Assembly (NCBI GenBank): GCA_013365365.1
Contig: JABVXU010000062.1
Coordinates: forward strand, 62,001 to 126,000
DNA: 64,000 nucleotides
Source of the DNA: Cruorifilaria tuberocauda
Taxonomy: Eukaryota; Nematoda; Chromadorea; Rhabditida; Onchocercidae
Reading direction: 5' to 3'
Both the position numbers and the translations under genes were made by a program. Shown here one piece after another: positions 46,011 through 58,880 of the stretch (the first letter of the stretch is position 1; each line of letters opens with the position of its first letter). The notes beneath the pieces were generated by a model that ran no database searches, was not told the DNA's origin, and worked only from the letters and a program-made list of their open reading frames with translations.

Positions 46011-49000
46011 GAAGTTACCTTTTCATTGTTATCTTTCGTGAAACACTCATTAGTCAAAAAAAAGAAATTGATAAATAGAAAACATTCGACAAGAATGAAG
46101 AAATTGAGAGGATATCAAGTAAAAAACCTATAGTGTGGAAGTACAAGCGTGTAAGATTCATAGAATACTGTTGATAATATTAAAATTTAATGAGTGAAGA
46201 AAAAAGGGTGTTTGTGAGCGACATATGGAATGAAACGATATGACATCGTTACAAAGCAGAAAGCGAAAATACTGCAAAAAGGAATGGAAAACGAAGGGTT
46301 AATCACCTTGACCTAACTGACATCGCCCACTCCCATCACCAAAAAATTAGCAATCGACTCATTTTCAAGCTCAATAGTTTCATGCAACGATCGTTGCAAT
46401 ATAGATTGCGTGGTGTGCGGAATTGTAGGTACGAATAGAAAACAATATCAAACGGTGGAAAGAATATTCTTCTGCCGTCTGTTTGTTAAGCGAATGTACA
46501 GCATTTAAATAAATGTTTGGATGAGTTTCCTTCACTTCACTTTAATGCTTTTCTTCTTTCTTACTTTACAAACAATATACAGAACGCCGAAAAGGGCTGA
46601 TATTTCATACAAATATGAAAGAAATACTTTTGTTTCAAGCCTTTTTGTGCCCATCTCGATTATTTATTCTCGCTTTCCACGCATTTCAGAAAACGTTTAT
46701 TGAACTCATCCGAGTGATCTCTTTTCTTTTTCGGTCGATATGGAGAGATTTGAGATTTAGGACCGAAGACTAACTTCGCAACAAAGTGTATAAGTCCAAT
46801 TTTTGTTTCACTTATTTATCGTTAACAGCAAACACAATTTTTTTTCTTTTTTGGAAGAAATACAAATCTTTGAAACATAATCCAGAAAGGGTTGTAAAGT
46901 GTTCGTATTATTTGAGAGTTCAACTACAATGAGAAATTCATGGATCATTAATATGTTCGGAGAAGAATAGGAAGTTTTTGCCATATTGAATGAGAATTCG
47001 CTGTACTTATTTGTTCAGATTTCATTTTAAAAAGTAGAAACAAAATAAATAAACGACATCAAGGACTAGTCGAAGTTAAATAGTATCTAATCTTCATACT
47101 TTTATGAATTTTATTAAATTTTGAGTCGCACATTGAAAATTCTTCTGTTAGCTTTCTTTGTTACTGCAAAAAATTCGTTGATGGATTATAATAATAAAGA
47201 AATCTGTGCTGTCTTCTCTTTTCAGGAAAAATTCCAGAAAGGTTTATTTCTTTAATTTTAATTGAAATTCTTCAACTATGGAAGAAATATTACAGAGAGG
47301 AAGAGTTAGAATAAAGAAATTCTCAATGTACTTTGGTTACGGTTGTTGCATTAAGAAAAATGGATTTTTGAAAAGTTTTTAGAAAGTTTTGTTAAAAGTT
47401 TTTGGAGAAAATTAATTAAACTGATTTTTTACCAAAAAAATTTTTAGAAAATTTTTCTAGAACAAAGAGAATACATTATAACATAACAGTTATATTTTTG
47501 TTTGTCTCAAATTCGGAAATTCCCAAAATTTCCAATAAAGGAAAATGTAACTTTCTACAGAGGCGTGGTTTGAAATTTAATTTAGAACCGACTGGAAGAC
47601 AAACGAATATTATATCGGTCGGCGTGCGACCTTCACGTTTCGATGGAATGTTGCTGTGCTGCGGTGCTGCCACCCCGTTGAGATCTGTTCTAAATTATAT
47701 ACACACGTTCAGATATATGCACATATATATATGCATGCACATGCCAAGAATAGGACGAAAATTCCCACATTTGTTACAGATTGAAAATGTCGATACTGTT
47801 TTGATCACATGGCTTCGAATATCTGTTCAAATGTACTAAAGAGAGCTATGCTTCAGCTCGTTTTGGGTTAAAGTAATTATTTAGCTCGTTTCTAGACAGA
47901 TTCTATGCAGATTTTATCTCCAAACTGTTTACAGAAATATCACACAGGTTTATCTCGTTTCCGAAATAGAAAGATAACAACTGAATCGACTGATAACGAA
48001 TTTACTTTGTTAATTAACGCTTACAAACAACTGATTTGTCATGTATGCTGTTTTCTTAACTTGTTGAGATAGATATAAAAAATCTTGAATTCACATATTT
48101 TATTTTGAGAATATCAAATATTTTAATTCAAACAATTCATCTCGGTAATGCAAAGTATTTGCAATTTTTGATTTAATTATAATTTTTTTCAGCAAAAATA
48201 TAACTTTTATCACATTTCTATCATGTTCTGCAATACTTCAATAAATATTTTTGACTAAATTTTTTTTTATCAAAGACTTTAGGTTTTAAAAAATTTCACT
48301 GATTCCTTTAATTAATCAATATTTTAGTTTGTTTCTATTATTGTTTGTGTTATACTTCGCAAATAAATCATTTGCTATCCTCCTTTCATTTTGAGAGAGA
48401 AATTGTTTTGAAAACTTACGAAAAATTCTTCGCTGTTGCTGTTTATTATAATTAGAAATGTGTTCCTTCACCCTTGACCGCTATTTTTCAAATTCATCTT
48501 GAAATTTATTTGCTTCAAACAGTGCTGGCATTTTAATAAAAATTTTGGAAAATTCCAGAAAAAGAGATGGCAACCTATATTTTTGACTAAACCTAATAAA
48601 AATTGAAAATTTTAGACAGTGAAAGTTTGTTATGAATCAATTCGCAACTTCGATTTTTCAAGATATTCAGGATCATTGAATCGTTGGCACGTTTGTTGTG
48701 CCAAGATTGAAATTCTTTGAAGATAATTTGACAGCTATCTTCTACTTTTTCCTAATTTTGATCTTTTTTTCTGTTGATTTTCTGAAATTACCGTAGAAAA
48801 CTTAGTCGAATAGAGTGAGTCAAATAGACACAATCGATCTCTTAAATGTTTGAAATCGACTATTACAATGATACTAATTGCTATGCTATCGTAATCACGA
48901 TCGCTTATATTTCGCAAAGTTTGCACGGACTAAGGTGGCTGGAATCTAATTAGAATAATTTTGCAAATTTTAATGTTTTCTAAAATCTAGTATAGGCTTA

Positions 49001-50523
49001 AATTGTCGGAAGCAAAACTTTACTTATTATTGCCTTTAATCTTGTGAAAAAATCCGGTTAATTATTTTTATCAATAATTTCGTTTCATAAATGAGAAAAT
49101 TTGCATTTCTATTTCTTCTTGAATAACAATGCATAAAGGACAAATCCATAATTCATTTTCATAATTTTTAATTTAATTTTTAATGAAATAATTGTGCGTG
49201 CGGGTAGATATAAGGTGAACTAGCGCAATTTTTTCCATTGAAAAGATGAAAATCGATGTTAATATTCCAGAAAATTCTGTATAACTAAGAAATCAAATTT
49301 TTAATAAAATTTTAATTTCAGAGAGTTGGAAACCTGCTGCTAGTAGTTACATTATAAAATAATATCTTCTTTTCTTCTTGGCTTGGTATCATTCTTTTTT
49401 GCATTTCAAATTATCATTATTTCATGAAAAAATTGCTTTTCATAAATACTATAATTTACTAATTACTGATGTCAACTCAAACTTTTACTTTAAAGTTTGG
49501 TATACGGCACGAGTTAATTTTTATTGCCAGCTACTATAACTGTTAGATATAACCTTCCACTTTTTATTTTGTCAACTACAAATGTAATTGAGAATAAATT
49601 GAAATTGAGAATAAAAAAATGAAGCAATTTTTTGTAGTAACGCTGAGGCGATTTTATGCTTAGGTAACTAAATCAATTTTCTGGACAATTTTTTCGTTAA
49701 TTTCATTTACTTTTAAGAAGTTCTTTTAAGAACTTTATTGACTTTACTTCATTGGTTTATTGCATTTTAATTTACAATCACTTATTTGATAAATTATGAC
49801 GACAACATTATTCAACAGAATATCTCAATATGCAAGGAATTTAGATCTGTTTACAATGACCTTTTAGTTTGAAAGACATCTGAAATTGTTAGTCAAAATA
49901 AAATGATGGTGAAAACTTTAGGAATAAAATATGAAATGACAATGTGTTAAATTTGCATAATTAACAATGATCTTTCATTTGCAAAATATGAAAATGGTTT
50001 TTTATTTCTAACGATTTACTTTTAGAACTCAGATTTTTTCAACTTGAATTTTTTGATTCTTATCAAAAAAAAAATCGTCATTGCGTGGTAATGTTGGGAG
50101 ACATTAAATAATCCATCAAATATCTTTTGCTTCTTTTTTGTTCCACTATAGCTTTTCAAGTTAATATTTTTCGTAAACAAAAGTGGCACAAAAATCTTCA
50201 ATTTTGAGAATTCAATAAATTTTCTGATTCAAATTCGGGCCGTTTTAGATTAGGTTACCTTATCGAATTTTCTGCAGCATTTCTAAAGGCAAGTCGTATT
50301 CACGAAAACGTTCATTTTTTGGAAATCATTATTGGATTTCGAAATTTGCGTGATTTTTTTGAAGTATGTAATGTATGGAGATGGATTTAGTGATTACTTC
50401 TAAAATGTTACTTAAAACAATGTATTCTATAACGTAAGATTCTAACTGGCTATTTCAGGCGCTAATTGAGTAATTCAAAAGTTCAAAATCCCTGCTTTGA
50501 ACAAGACAGTTTTATATTATTTC
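46011..50523. other. long intergenic region between divergent TMEM14 and tdc-1 genes
   Basis: About 4.5 kb between divergently transcribed genes. Two patches are less AT-rich: about 46290-46420 (just upstream of TMEM14, promoter candidate) and about 47560-47700, where open frames of 113 (+) and 65 (-) codons overlap without recognisable domains. No gene or RNA was identified. Confidence 0.4.
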
Positions 50524-50588
50524 AGAGTTATTTGAATCCAGCAAAAAAAATCGACTCCATAGAAGCCAAATTTCCGAAGTGTTATTGA

Positions 50589-53500
50589 ATGTCGATAAGC
50601 TGCGCAGCATTGCATCAAATAGTTCCACCATCAATGAGAACTTCGAGCAATGAATTAACAAAGGACACTTTTGGTTCTGCTGATGCATCAAGTAGCAGTG
50701 TAAGTTCATTGTTAGCACCGGAACGTGCCGATCTGGATTTCCGGATTCAACGACGACTGGAAGCATCTCGGCAGGGGATGCTGCAGCTGGAAGCGCTTCG
50801 TAGCAAACATCAAAAACTAATGAAGGTTAAAATTGCTTTTAATTTTTTCCAGATGAATTATCAAAGTTATCATAATTTAAAGTTAATATTCTAAAAGATA
50901 CATCCCCAGAAAGCGATTGAAGACGATGTTTGAATTGAGATGCAAATTATGTTTAAATTTACAAATAAAATTCTACATTAAAGTAATACTGATAAACAAG
51001 GGAAAAAATTCAGTAATTTATCATTCCAGAAAAAAAAATGTTTTTTAGCAACTTTTAAAATAGTATGATTATTTCGCAAAATTTTTTCAAGATTACTTCT
51101 GAAATTTGTTTGCAATCATTTTTGCTTCCAATTTCTTAGCTTAAAAAAAATTCTCCGAATTTTGCAAGATTTTAATTATTTTTCAAGTAACTGCTTTCAA
51201 TAAAACGATTAGTAAACGATTATCCTTTCCTTTAATTAGAAAACCGCTAAAAGTCAACCATTATTACCCATAAAATCATCGATTTATACTGTAAAGAAAT
51301 ACTATATCAAACATTGTCACTAAAAACGATCCTTTGCGTCGCGAAATTTTTCTGATGTTCGAACCTCCTTTTTTATGAAATACCAAACTTCAAAAATTTC
51401 TTACCATTTGAATAAAACCATCATGGATTTGATAAGTTTGACCAGTTAAAGAAGTTTTTAACTTGATTATAAAAAACTTTCTGCTTATTGCTGAAAACTT
51501 AAAATACCGTGTATTGTAGTTCGAGTTGTATAATATCGTTCATCAATTGTTTTTCTTGAAAAGTACATGAGTGCAAAGTGCGAATGTTTTCCTAAACTCG
51601 GAAACAACTAGGATAAATTCTGAAGTAAACTTGTATATTCATAGAGGATTCTAATAATTGTTTATTTATGTATAATTTATGCTGTCGGGGATTTTTTTTT
51701 CTTTAACCTCGACAATATTTGAGTTGTTCTTTCTTTCCTGTTATTGTCGTCGATCTTCGTTGACGTGACAGTCTTTCTTTCTATTCGTAAGTAAGCAAAC
51801 TGCTAGCCTTTACGTCTAGCAGATGTGATTGCTAATACTTCGGGTGTACCTCAAACTTGGGTAATTAAACCTTTATTAGAACAAATTCGATACATAGTAT
51901 AATACAGCATTACATTAACGTTAACAATTTAAATATTCTAAACAGTTTCCAATAATAACGATATCTGTCAGGGCCAGGGTAAAAGGGAATTGAATTTACC
52001 CTGTGATAACCAACCACACTCCTTAATACAAAGTCTTAGCAATGGTAGGAGGTTGTGACCTTTTTTATCCTGGAGGAGGGAGGATCCTTGAAGTTTGAAG
52101 ATGACCGTTAAAGTCGTATAATTTGACCTTATAACATTAATTAGAAACAAAGGATGGCGTTAACAAAGCTTGTAAAGCCTCAAACATACATTTAGCTTAC
52201 AATAACAAATCCGAACAAGGGGTTACATCGACACAGTTTATAACAGGGAGCTAACAAGGCTAATTTGAAGAACAAATGATTTCGCTACCCTTCATTTCCT
52301 CGCTTTTCCAGCGACATGCACAATTAATTAATCTCTTGTTTTCATTTTTAGTCAATTTGTTGAGTTAGTTAATTCAGAAATTGCTGAAAGTGAACATATT
52401 CGATCAACTGAATGGAAAACAAAATGTGGCCGTCGAAAAGTAAGTATACATTTTATTTGTTAATGATATCGTTCAAATTTTAATTTGTATGTGAATTAAT
52501 AACTGCTCTAAATAAAGTGTCTTCCTTTAATCCATTCTAGAAGTGAGTGGCATGAGTAGTATCGAATTTCGAAAATACGGCAAAGAAGTAGTAGACTACA
52601 TTGCGGATTATATTGAAAATATACAAAAAAGACGTGTGGTGCCAGCTATCGAACCTGGATACTTGCGTGATTTATTGCCTGATATGGCACCTCAACATGC
52701 GGAAGCATTTGAGGATGTTATTAATGATTTCGATAGATATATCATGCCCGGGGTAAAGTTAAAACCCATAATATTTGAATCTATTTTAAGAATAGATAGG
52801 AAAACTGCTGACGGAAAAGGATCTGTCTGTAACCGTGATGATTCGATCGAATGTTTATTACAAGAACTATCAATAATGATTTATTCAGACTTGAAATTTG
52901 GCTTAGAGATGTCAATAGCAAGAATTAAAAGTGCCCATATACATTAAGGTTTTTATTTCTAGTAACTTGTAGACATAAAAATTATGCCATAAAAATTAGA
53001 AAGAAGAATTCACACATCCAAGAAATTTGAAGTTTTTAGATTACCCACTGGCAACATCCTCGGTTTCACGCTTACTTCCCAGCTGGGAATGCCTTTCCCA
53101 ATCTTTTGGCTGATATGATTTCAGATGCAATCGGTGCGGTTGGCTTTTCTTGGGTGAATTTTATTTTCATATCTTTTCATTCTTTCTTAAAATTAAAGAA
53201 AAAAAAGTATTGTCAGAACCACTAATTTTCCCCAGGCCGCATGTCCTGCGATGACAGAATTGGAAATTATCATGTTGGAATGGCTTGGTCGAATGATCGG
53301 TTTACCAGATGCTTTCTTGCCATTCACCGAAAACGGAAAAGGTGGCGGTGTTATACAGGTAATTCTTGTTTTGTCACCGCAATAATTTAAATGAAAGAAA
53401 ACTATTGTATTGCAATTCAAACAGTATATTTTAAAGAATCTTTTTTAATTTTCAAGTGCCATCAATTTGTAAAATTTCTTCCTCCTAGGTTGAAATTCTA

Positions 53501-56500
53501 AAATTTAATCCTTATTAAAAAAAAATTAAATTTAATCTGCTTCAGGGTTCTGCAAGTGAATGCAATTTTGTTTCGCTATTAGCAGCACGATTTGAAGTGC
53601 TTAAAGAACTCAGACAACGCTTTCCATTCGTCGAGGAAGGACTCTTACTTTCAAAATTAGTCGCATACTGTTCCAAAGAAGTAACTATTCATTTTCCTTG
53701 CATTTCTCACTTCCGTGCTTTTATCAAATTTTAATGATCAAAACTTGAATGAAGAATCCAGCATGGATGGCATTTGTTATGATAATAAAAATGCTTTCAA
53801 TAGCCTTTTCGAGATATTTTTTCAAGAAGTTATTTTAAAAGATTAGTGTAATTGTTCGTAGGCTCATTCATCAGTCGAAAAAGCTTGCATGATCGGAATG
53901 GTTAAATTAAAGATTCTGGATACTGATGCAAAGTTTCGTTTACGCGGTAAAACACTTCGTTTGGCAATAGAGGTATTATGTTGGCGTGTTTCAATAATTT
54001 GTTTTAAATAATTAAACTCATTTCATTTATTTTCTGCATATTTTATGCTCTCCGAATTAATTAAAGAATTTCCAGTGGTTAAAGATAGACCCAACGATTT
54101 TCCCAGTTTAGTTTTGTCTGATTTATAATGTTTATTCTGTATTTTTATGTTGAAATAGTCGTAAAAATTTTAGGAAGATCGCAATCTTGGCCTGATCCCT
54201 TTTTTCGTGTCCACCACGCTTGGCACAACATCTTGCTGCTCCTTCGACGTCCTTTCGGAAATTGGTCCTGTTTGTCAGGAAAATGATTTATGGTTACATG
54301 TTGATGGTGCATACGGTGGAAGTGCGATGATTTGTCCAGAATTCAGGCCACTGATGGAAGGAATCGAATATGCAATGAGTTTCAACACCAATCCTAATAA
54401 ATTCATGCTCATCAATTTTGACTGTTCAACAATGTGGTAGCTTTTATTGAACGGAATAATTTTTTTAATTTTCATCATGAAATATTTTTTTCATAAAAAA
54501 TTTGCGATAAAAGTTGATCATCCGTTAAAACTCTCAAGTCAATTTTCTGAAAATCAGATAAATTAGAAAATTGACCTGAAGATTTTTAATTTCCAAAAAA
54601 ATTTTGCACTTTTAACTTGGAATTATTTATATCGCTTTTTTTACGCTGTCTTAATTTATTCCTTAAACATTTACACGATTTAGACGATAATTTTTAGGGT
54701 AAAAGATCGATACAAACTAACACAAGCTTTGGTCGTTGATCCGTTATATTTACAACATAGTTGGACAGGTATTCATTTTTGTGAAAAATTTTGAAATCAG
54801 CAGTAATTTCAGAAGTATCGTTCTGATTTTGCAAAATCTTTCTTCTCTTTTATCAACTTATACATATTTGGAAAATCTTGACATACTTATTGACAAAAGC
54901 ATTAATTAAAGCTTTATGTTTAAATTTGCTTCAACCAAAAGATTGTTCCAATCCTTAGACTTGTTTTGCCGTATTATTTAAATTTGAAGTTTAGACAAGG
55001 CAATTGACTATCGTCATTGGAGTATACCACTCAGCCGTCGTTTTCGGTCGTTAAAATTGTGGTTTGTAATTCGCGTTTATGGTGTCGAAGGATTACAAAA
55101 TTATATTCGCAGGGTTTGATACTTTTCATATAAAAAAATTAGAAATTATTTACTTCTGTACAATTATTTTCATAATTGAAATCTTTCGGCATAACCGCTG
55201 CAGCTTTTATATTTGCTATCAGAGAATAACAGAACAGTAACAATGTGTGGAAGAATTAAAGAAGATAGTTGATATCATTTTGGAAAAGCCTAAAGAGAAC
55301 ATCAGAGATGAGTTTTGTAAAGTTGATTGAATAAAATTTCTAACAGTAGAGAAGAATTGTACATGTTTTAACAAGGAAGCTGGCTGGAATTTTGAATATT
55401 CCAATCGCGTTTTTAAATATACTTCACTTAGTCAAATGTTAAAAAATGATATCTAAATTTGACAATGACTATTTCTCATATTTGAAGCACTGTCGTTTGG
55501 CAAAATTATTTGAACAACTGATACGGACAGATGATATTTTTGAAATTATTGGTGATGTAATCCTTGGTTTGGTTTGCTTTCGCATGATCGCTTCAGAAGA
55601 AATGAATCAAGAACTACTTACAAAGTTTGCAAATTTCAGTTATAATTTTTACCAAGAAAGAGAAGTATTTAATTGTAGGAAGCGTTTTTCGGGAAAAATT
55701 CTAAATCCAATCGATAAGTTCAAATGCCTATCTTTTCTAATAACAACTACTTTAAAACTTTGTGATCGTCAGATGCTTAATACTATAACATTTAACATGC
55801 TCTTAATGACCGAGCAATTGAAGACTAAATTCTTCTGGACGTATTCATATGGTACCAGCATCCTTGAACGGACGTTTCGTAATTCGTTTTTGTGTTTGCG
55901 CTGAACACGCCACCGAGAAAGACATTCATATTGCTTACGATTTCATTTCACAAACAGCTCGACATATCTATCGTACCACTTTTACTGTTCTCCTATCTTT
56001 ATGTTAAATAAGTTTAAATATAGGCAAATTTTGAATTCATATCAAATTCTTGCTCTAAATAAAAGTTCATGATAAATTTAACAGCACCTTAATCATCTGT
56101 GAACTGATTGAAACTTATACAAGTCATAGAAACATCTTGCAATTGTAAAAGCTGAGGCAACCAGAAGAGAGAGAGAAGAACGGTTTTTAATTATTGATGA
56201 GAAAGTTATTATAATAACCTCTATGTCTAAGAAATTGAAAGTTTTGCAGAAAATTCGATTTCATGTCCACTTGCTGAAGATGACGAATTGGAAACAACTG
56301 AAGAGAAAGAAGAATACGCTGGACAGATAATTCTTACCTTACTTTAATTTGTTCAAAAATTTTAAAAAAATGAAGGAAAAGTTTTGCATTACTTTATAAT
56401 AAGAGGATATTTCAGTTATCAGACCAAAACGTCCTTGACAGAAGTGAAATTCTGAAGCGAAAAGAACAGGCAACATTGTCACAGAAACGTTCCTTTCTTG

Positions 56501-57082
56501 TTCGAATGGTTTCCGATCCAAAATGCTATAATCCAAAAATTGTGCGTCATTTAACTATGAGTGGTTTTCGAAAAATGAATGAAGATGTTATCCGAGATCT
56601 CTCGTTACGGTTATTCATTTATACTATGGATATTAGCATAATGGAGGCAGAAATTAGATTGATACACTTCAATTAAATGTTAATGTGCAAAAAAATTAAA
56701 TCATCAATTTACAGTATTATTTTACAGCAAGCAATTGGCAGATCAAAAATACAAGCGAGCAGTTTGAAATATTTTAGACATGGTGAGAATATTTTTAGAA
56801 GGAATAAATGCACAAATTCACAAATTCAAAAAAATCGATCCATACAATTAAGCCTGAAATATTTATTCAATGAAATTTTTGTTGCAGTTTGAACCCAATC
56901 AATACGATATCAGAATTTTCAGATGATATTTGTAGAATTTTTATAGAATTGTTGAAAGAAAAAAACTAAACTACTGTAAAATTCTCTGAAACTTTTTAGG
57001 CGGTGAGAATACAACGAACTCATCATTCGGACGATCAACTGAAGAAGAAGTTATTCCTTCTCCAAATCCATCCAGAAGTTAA
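50589..57082 (+). CDS. tdc-1: tyrosine/aromatic-L-amino-acid decarboxylase (PLP enzyme), TDC-1 type
   Basis: N-terminal exon 50589-50825; core exons 52352-52443, 52541-52752, 53040-53153, 53236-53358, 53546-53680, 53862-53972, 54174-54436, 54698-54768, 54995-55113, 55488-55624 and 55824 to about 56004. Core motifs: [67 protein letters not shown] and [16 protein letters not shown], whose Lys binds pyridoxal phosphate; then [20 protein letters not shown]. These group-II decarboxylases make monoamines in neurons. The long N-extension ([20 protein letters not shown]) and C-terminal segment [20 protein letters not shown] (about 56470-56540) argue for nematode tyrosine decarboxylase, the first step to tyramine and octopamine. 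Tail segments near 56143-56208, 56250-56330, 56416-56600 and 57000-57082 (TAA) are coding-like but not joined with certainty. One or more exons between 50825 and 52352 must be missing, since phases 0 and 2 do not fit. Confidence 0.8.
51683..52315 (-). mobile_element. LTR-like insertion in tdc-1 intron, carrying an SL1 sequence
   Basis: The segment begins TGTCGGGG and ends AGCGAC, and is flanked by ATGC on both sides (51679-51682 and 52316-52319), like a 4-bp target-site duplication. Its ends form a short inverted pair (GTCG/CGAC), as in LTRs. Its base composition is less AT-rich than the rest of the intron. Read on the minus strand it contains TATA-like sequence (TATTATACTATG), then AATAAA, then the SL1 sequence, a hairpin and a T-poor 3' part. 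It is about 633 bp with no recognisable protein. A solo LTR is the simplest reading; the flanking gene has no exon in it. The exact ends are uncertain. Confidence 0.45.
51850..51871 (-). ncRNA. exact SL1 spliced-leader sequence followed by a GT donor
   Basis: The minus strand reads GGTTTAATTACCC from 51871 and ends AAGTTTGAG at 51850, identical over all 22 nt to nematode SL1, and the next bases are GTACACC, so the SL/intron border GAG/GT of SL RNA is retained. Beyond it is a 7-bp stem (CTGCTAG/CTAGCAG, 51822-51800) with a 9-nt loop. A canonical SL RNA would also need an Sm-binding site (RAUUUUGR-like) about 60-80 nt downstream; none is seen. It is therefore labelled a spliced-leader sequence, not a confirmed SL RNA gene. 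Confidence 0.6.
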
Positions 57083-58880
57083 TTATTAGAATGAGATAAT
57101 ATAAGTTGAAGCATTTCTTTAATTTTATGTTTATATATGTACTGTACTGCTCCACGTACTATAAGAAGTTTCTTTGACAAAATGATATCCAGTTCCGAAT
57201 TCATTTTCAGTTCCTTCTACCTTCAATTGAAACTGGAACTAGAATTAGAAATCCTCTGATTAACAGTATTTCTTTGATTGTATTAGTGACACAAATAGCG
57301 GTGTAACATTTGCCAAATTTAGCATAGAACTATCATTCAATTGTAATGAAAAAATATCTTTGATGAATTTTTGATTTCTTGACCTTTAATGAATTTTTAA
57401 TTTCGAAAAATTTGCTTTCCGGATATTTTATAATTATTATCAAATAAATTATTTTTGCTGCCGCAAGAATAAGCAAACTATGATTCTGCGTATAACATAT
57501 GATTTAAGCTTGCAGTTTTATTAAATCAGATCACTAAATTAGGTTTTAACAGATATTCAGATTATGATTTTCAAGATTAAAGTTTAGTTTAGTTACATGT
57601 GGAATCGAGGGAACAAATTCCCTAGAACTTTTTATTATTCTTAAATTATTCATTAAAAAAAACCTTGACATGAAATAAGCAAGAAATTATTACAGAATTT
57701 GAAAACGTAGACGAAAGTTCAATTACAGAAAAAACACTAAGATTCCGAAAACCTGATTATAATCTATGAGGAAACCCAGAAGCTCAGAGATTAGGGGATC
57801 GATTAATAGGAGCGTCATTCAGAAAATGAAAATCTTCACATTCACATTCTCATTTTTTGCAAGTAAAGATTTTCACTTCCAAAAAATGAGAATGTGGAAT
57901 GTTCCTCTTCCAATTCGATAAGTTTTTTGCTGAAAATTTTGTTCCAAAACATTTTTTCTCCCTTTTGTTGGTCAAGTAATATATGATCAGATTAAATCGA
58001 TCAAATTAATAGTTGTCTTCCCGAAGATTCTAATCAGTATTGCAATTATTGTGCTATTCACGAACTTCATTTCATATTATGCAAGCTTTTTTGAGACAAA
58101 TAACAATATTATATCTTAATCGACTTTTCAAGATCCTGATTCCTGAATTCCTTAATTTTATCTAATCAGTTCTGATTTTTTTTTCTTTGTTTGTTTTGCT
58201 CCCACATACAAAATCTGTAACTCTTTACTTGAGAATTTATGCTAACGGGCTGAAGATGAAACGATTTAAAAGATGTTCAAGAATGAGGCAGTTACTCAAT
58301 CATTATAATCATTCCGTGCTTCCATTTAACAAGCACGGTATACACACGTAAAATGCTCACAATTAAAACAGTGAAATTTAAATGGTATTAAATTCATACA
58401 AACAAATACATTGATGGTGGAAGCAATGATATACGTCAATTGCTGACTTGACGCCTTCCGCTCTATACCAAAACATGAAACTTCATACTCCATAGAGCAT
58501 TATTAATTTGAGATATGGTAACAAAATGGAAAAAAGATACTGGCAATAGAAAACTATACCAATTTGCACCTTTTTCCCACTTCTAGTGTAGAAAACATTT
58601 ACTTGTGACATTTAAATATTCAGTAATGACTGAGTGAAAGAAACACAATTTAGAGGTAAATCAAGTACAAACTACTTGATGGCCTATCTTGAGATCTCTT
58701 TTATGTACCATCAACATACTTCGCATTGAATTAAATTTAACTCATCTGTATTCACAAAACTGTCGACACCAAGCAAACTTCCAGATATCTGGGAAATATA
58801 CTCAACTAACTAACTAAAAGCAATAGAGTTTAGATATTTTAAAACGATTAATTCAGTTGCTAATTGGATCTTTACAACCA
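57083..58880. other. intergenic region between convergent tdc-1 and CARM1 genes
   Basis: AT-rich spacer between genes that converge on it. Apart from the inverted repeat at 57843-57896 no structure was seen. Confidence 0.4.
57843..57896. repeat. perfect 16-bp inverted repeat (hairpin) between convergent genes
   Basis: CACATTCTCATTTTTT (57843-57858) and AAAAAATGAGAATGTG (57881-57896) are exact reverse complements around a 22-nt spacer. A second, overlapping pair (TGAAAATCTT near 57826 and AAGATTTTCA near 57867) is interleaved with it. Confidence 0.85.

Noticed and set aside
47498..47839. 113-codon + strand open frame
   Set aside because: No domain, no splice partners, and the opposite strand is equally open over the CpG-containing patch.
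51760..51871. Canonical SL1 RNA gene on the minus strand
   Set aside because: SL1 and donor are exact, but no Sm-binding site and no clear pairing of the leader with the following sequence were found, and no 5S rRNA gene is nearby. Kept only as a spliced-leader sequence.
55446..55904. Single 152-codon exon for the decarboxylase C-terminal part
   Set aside because: The frame reads through an intron (55625-55823). Only splicing at AA/GTTTGC to the acceptor at 55823 restores the family's continuation into [10 protein letters not shown].
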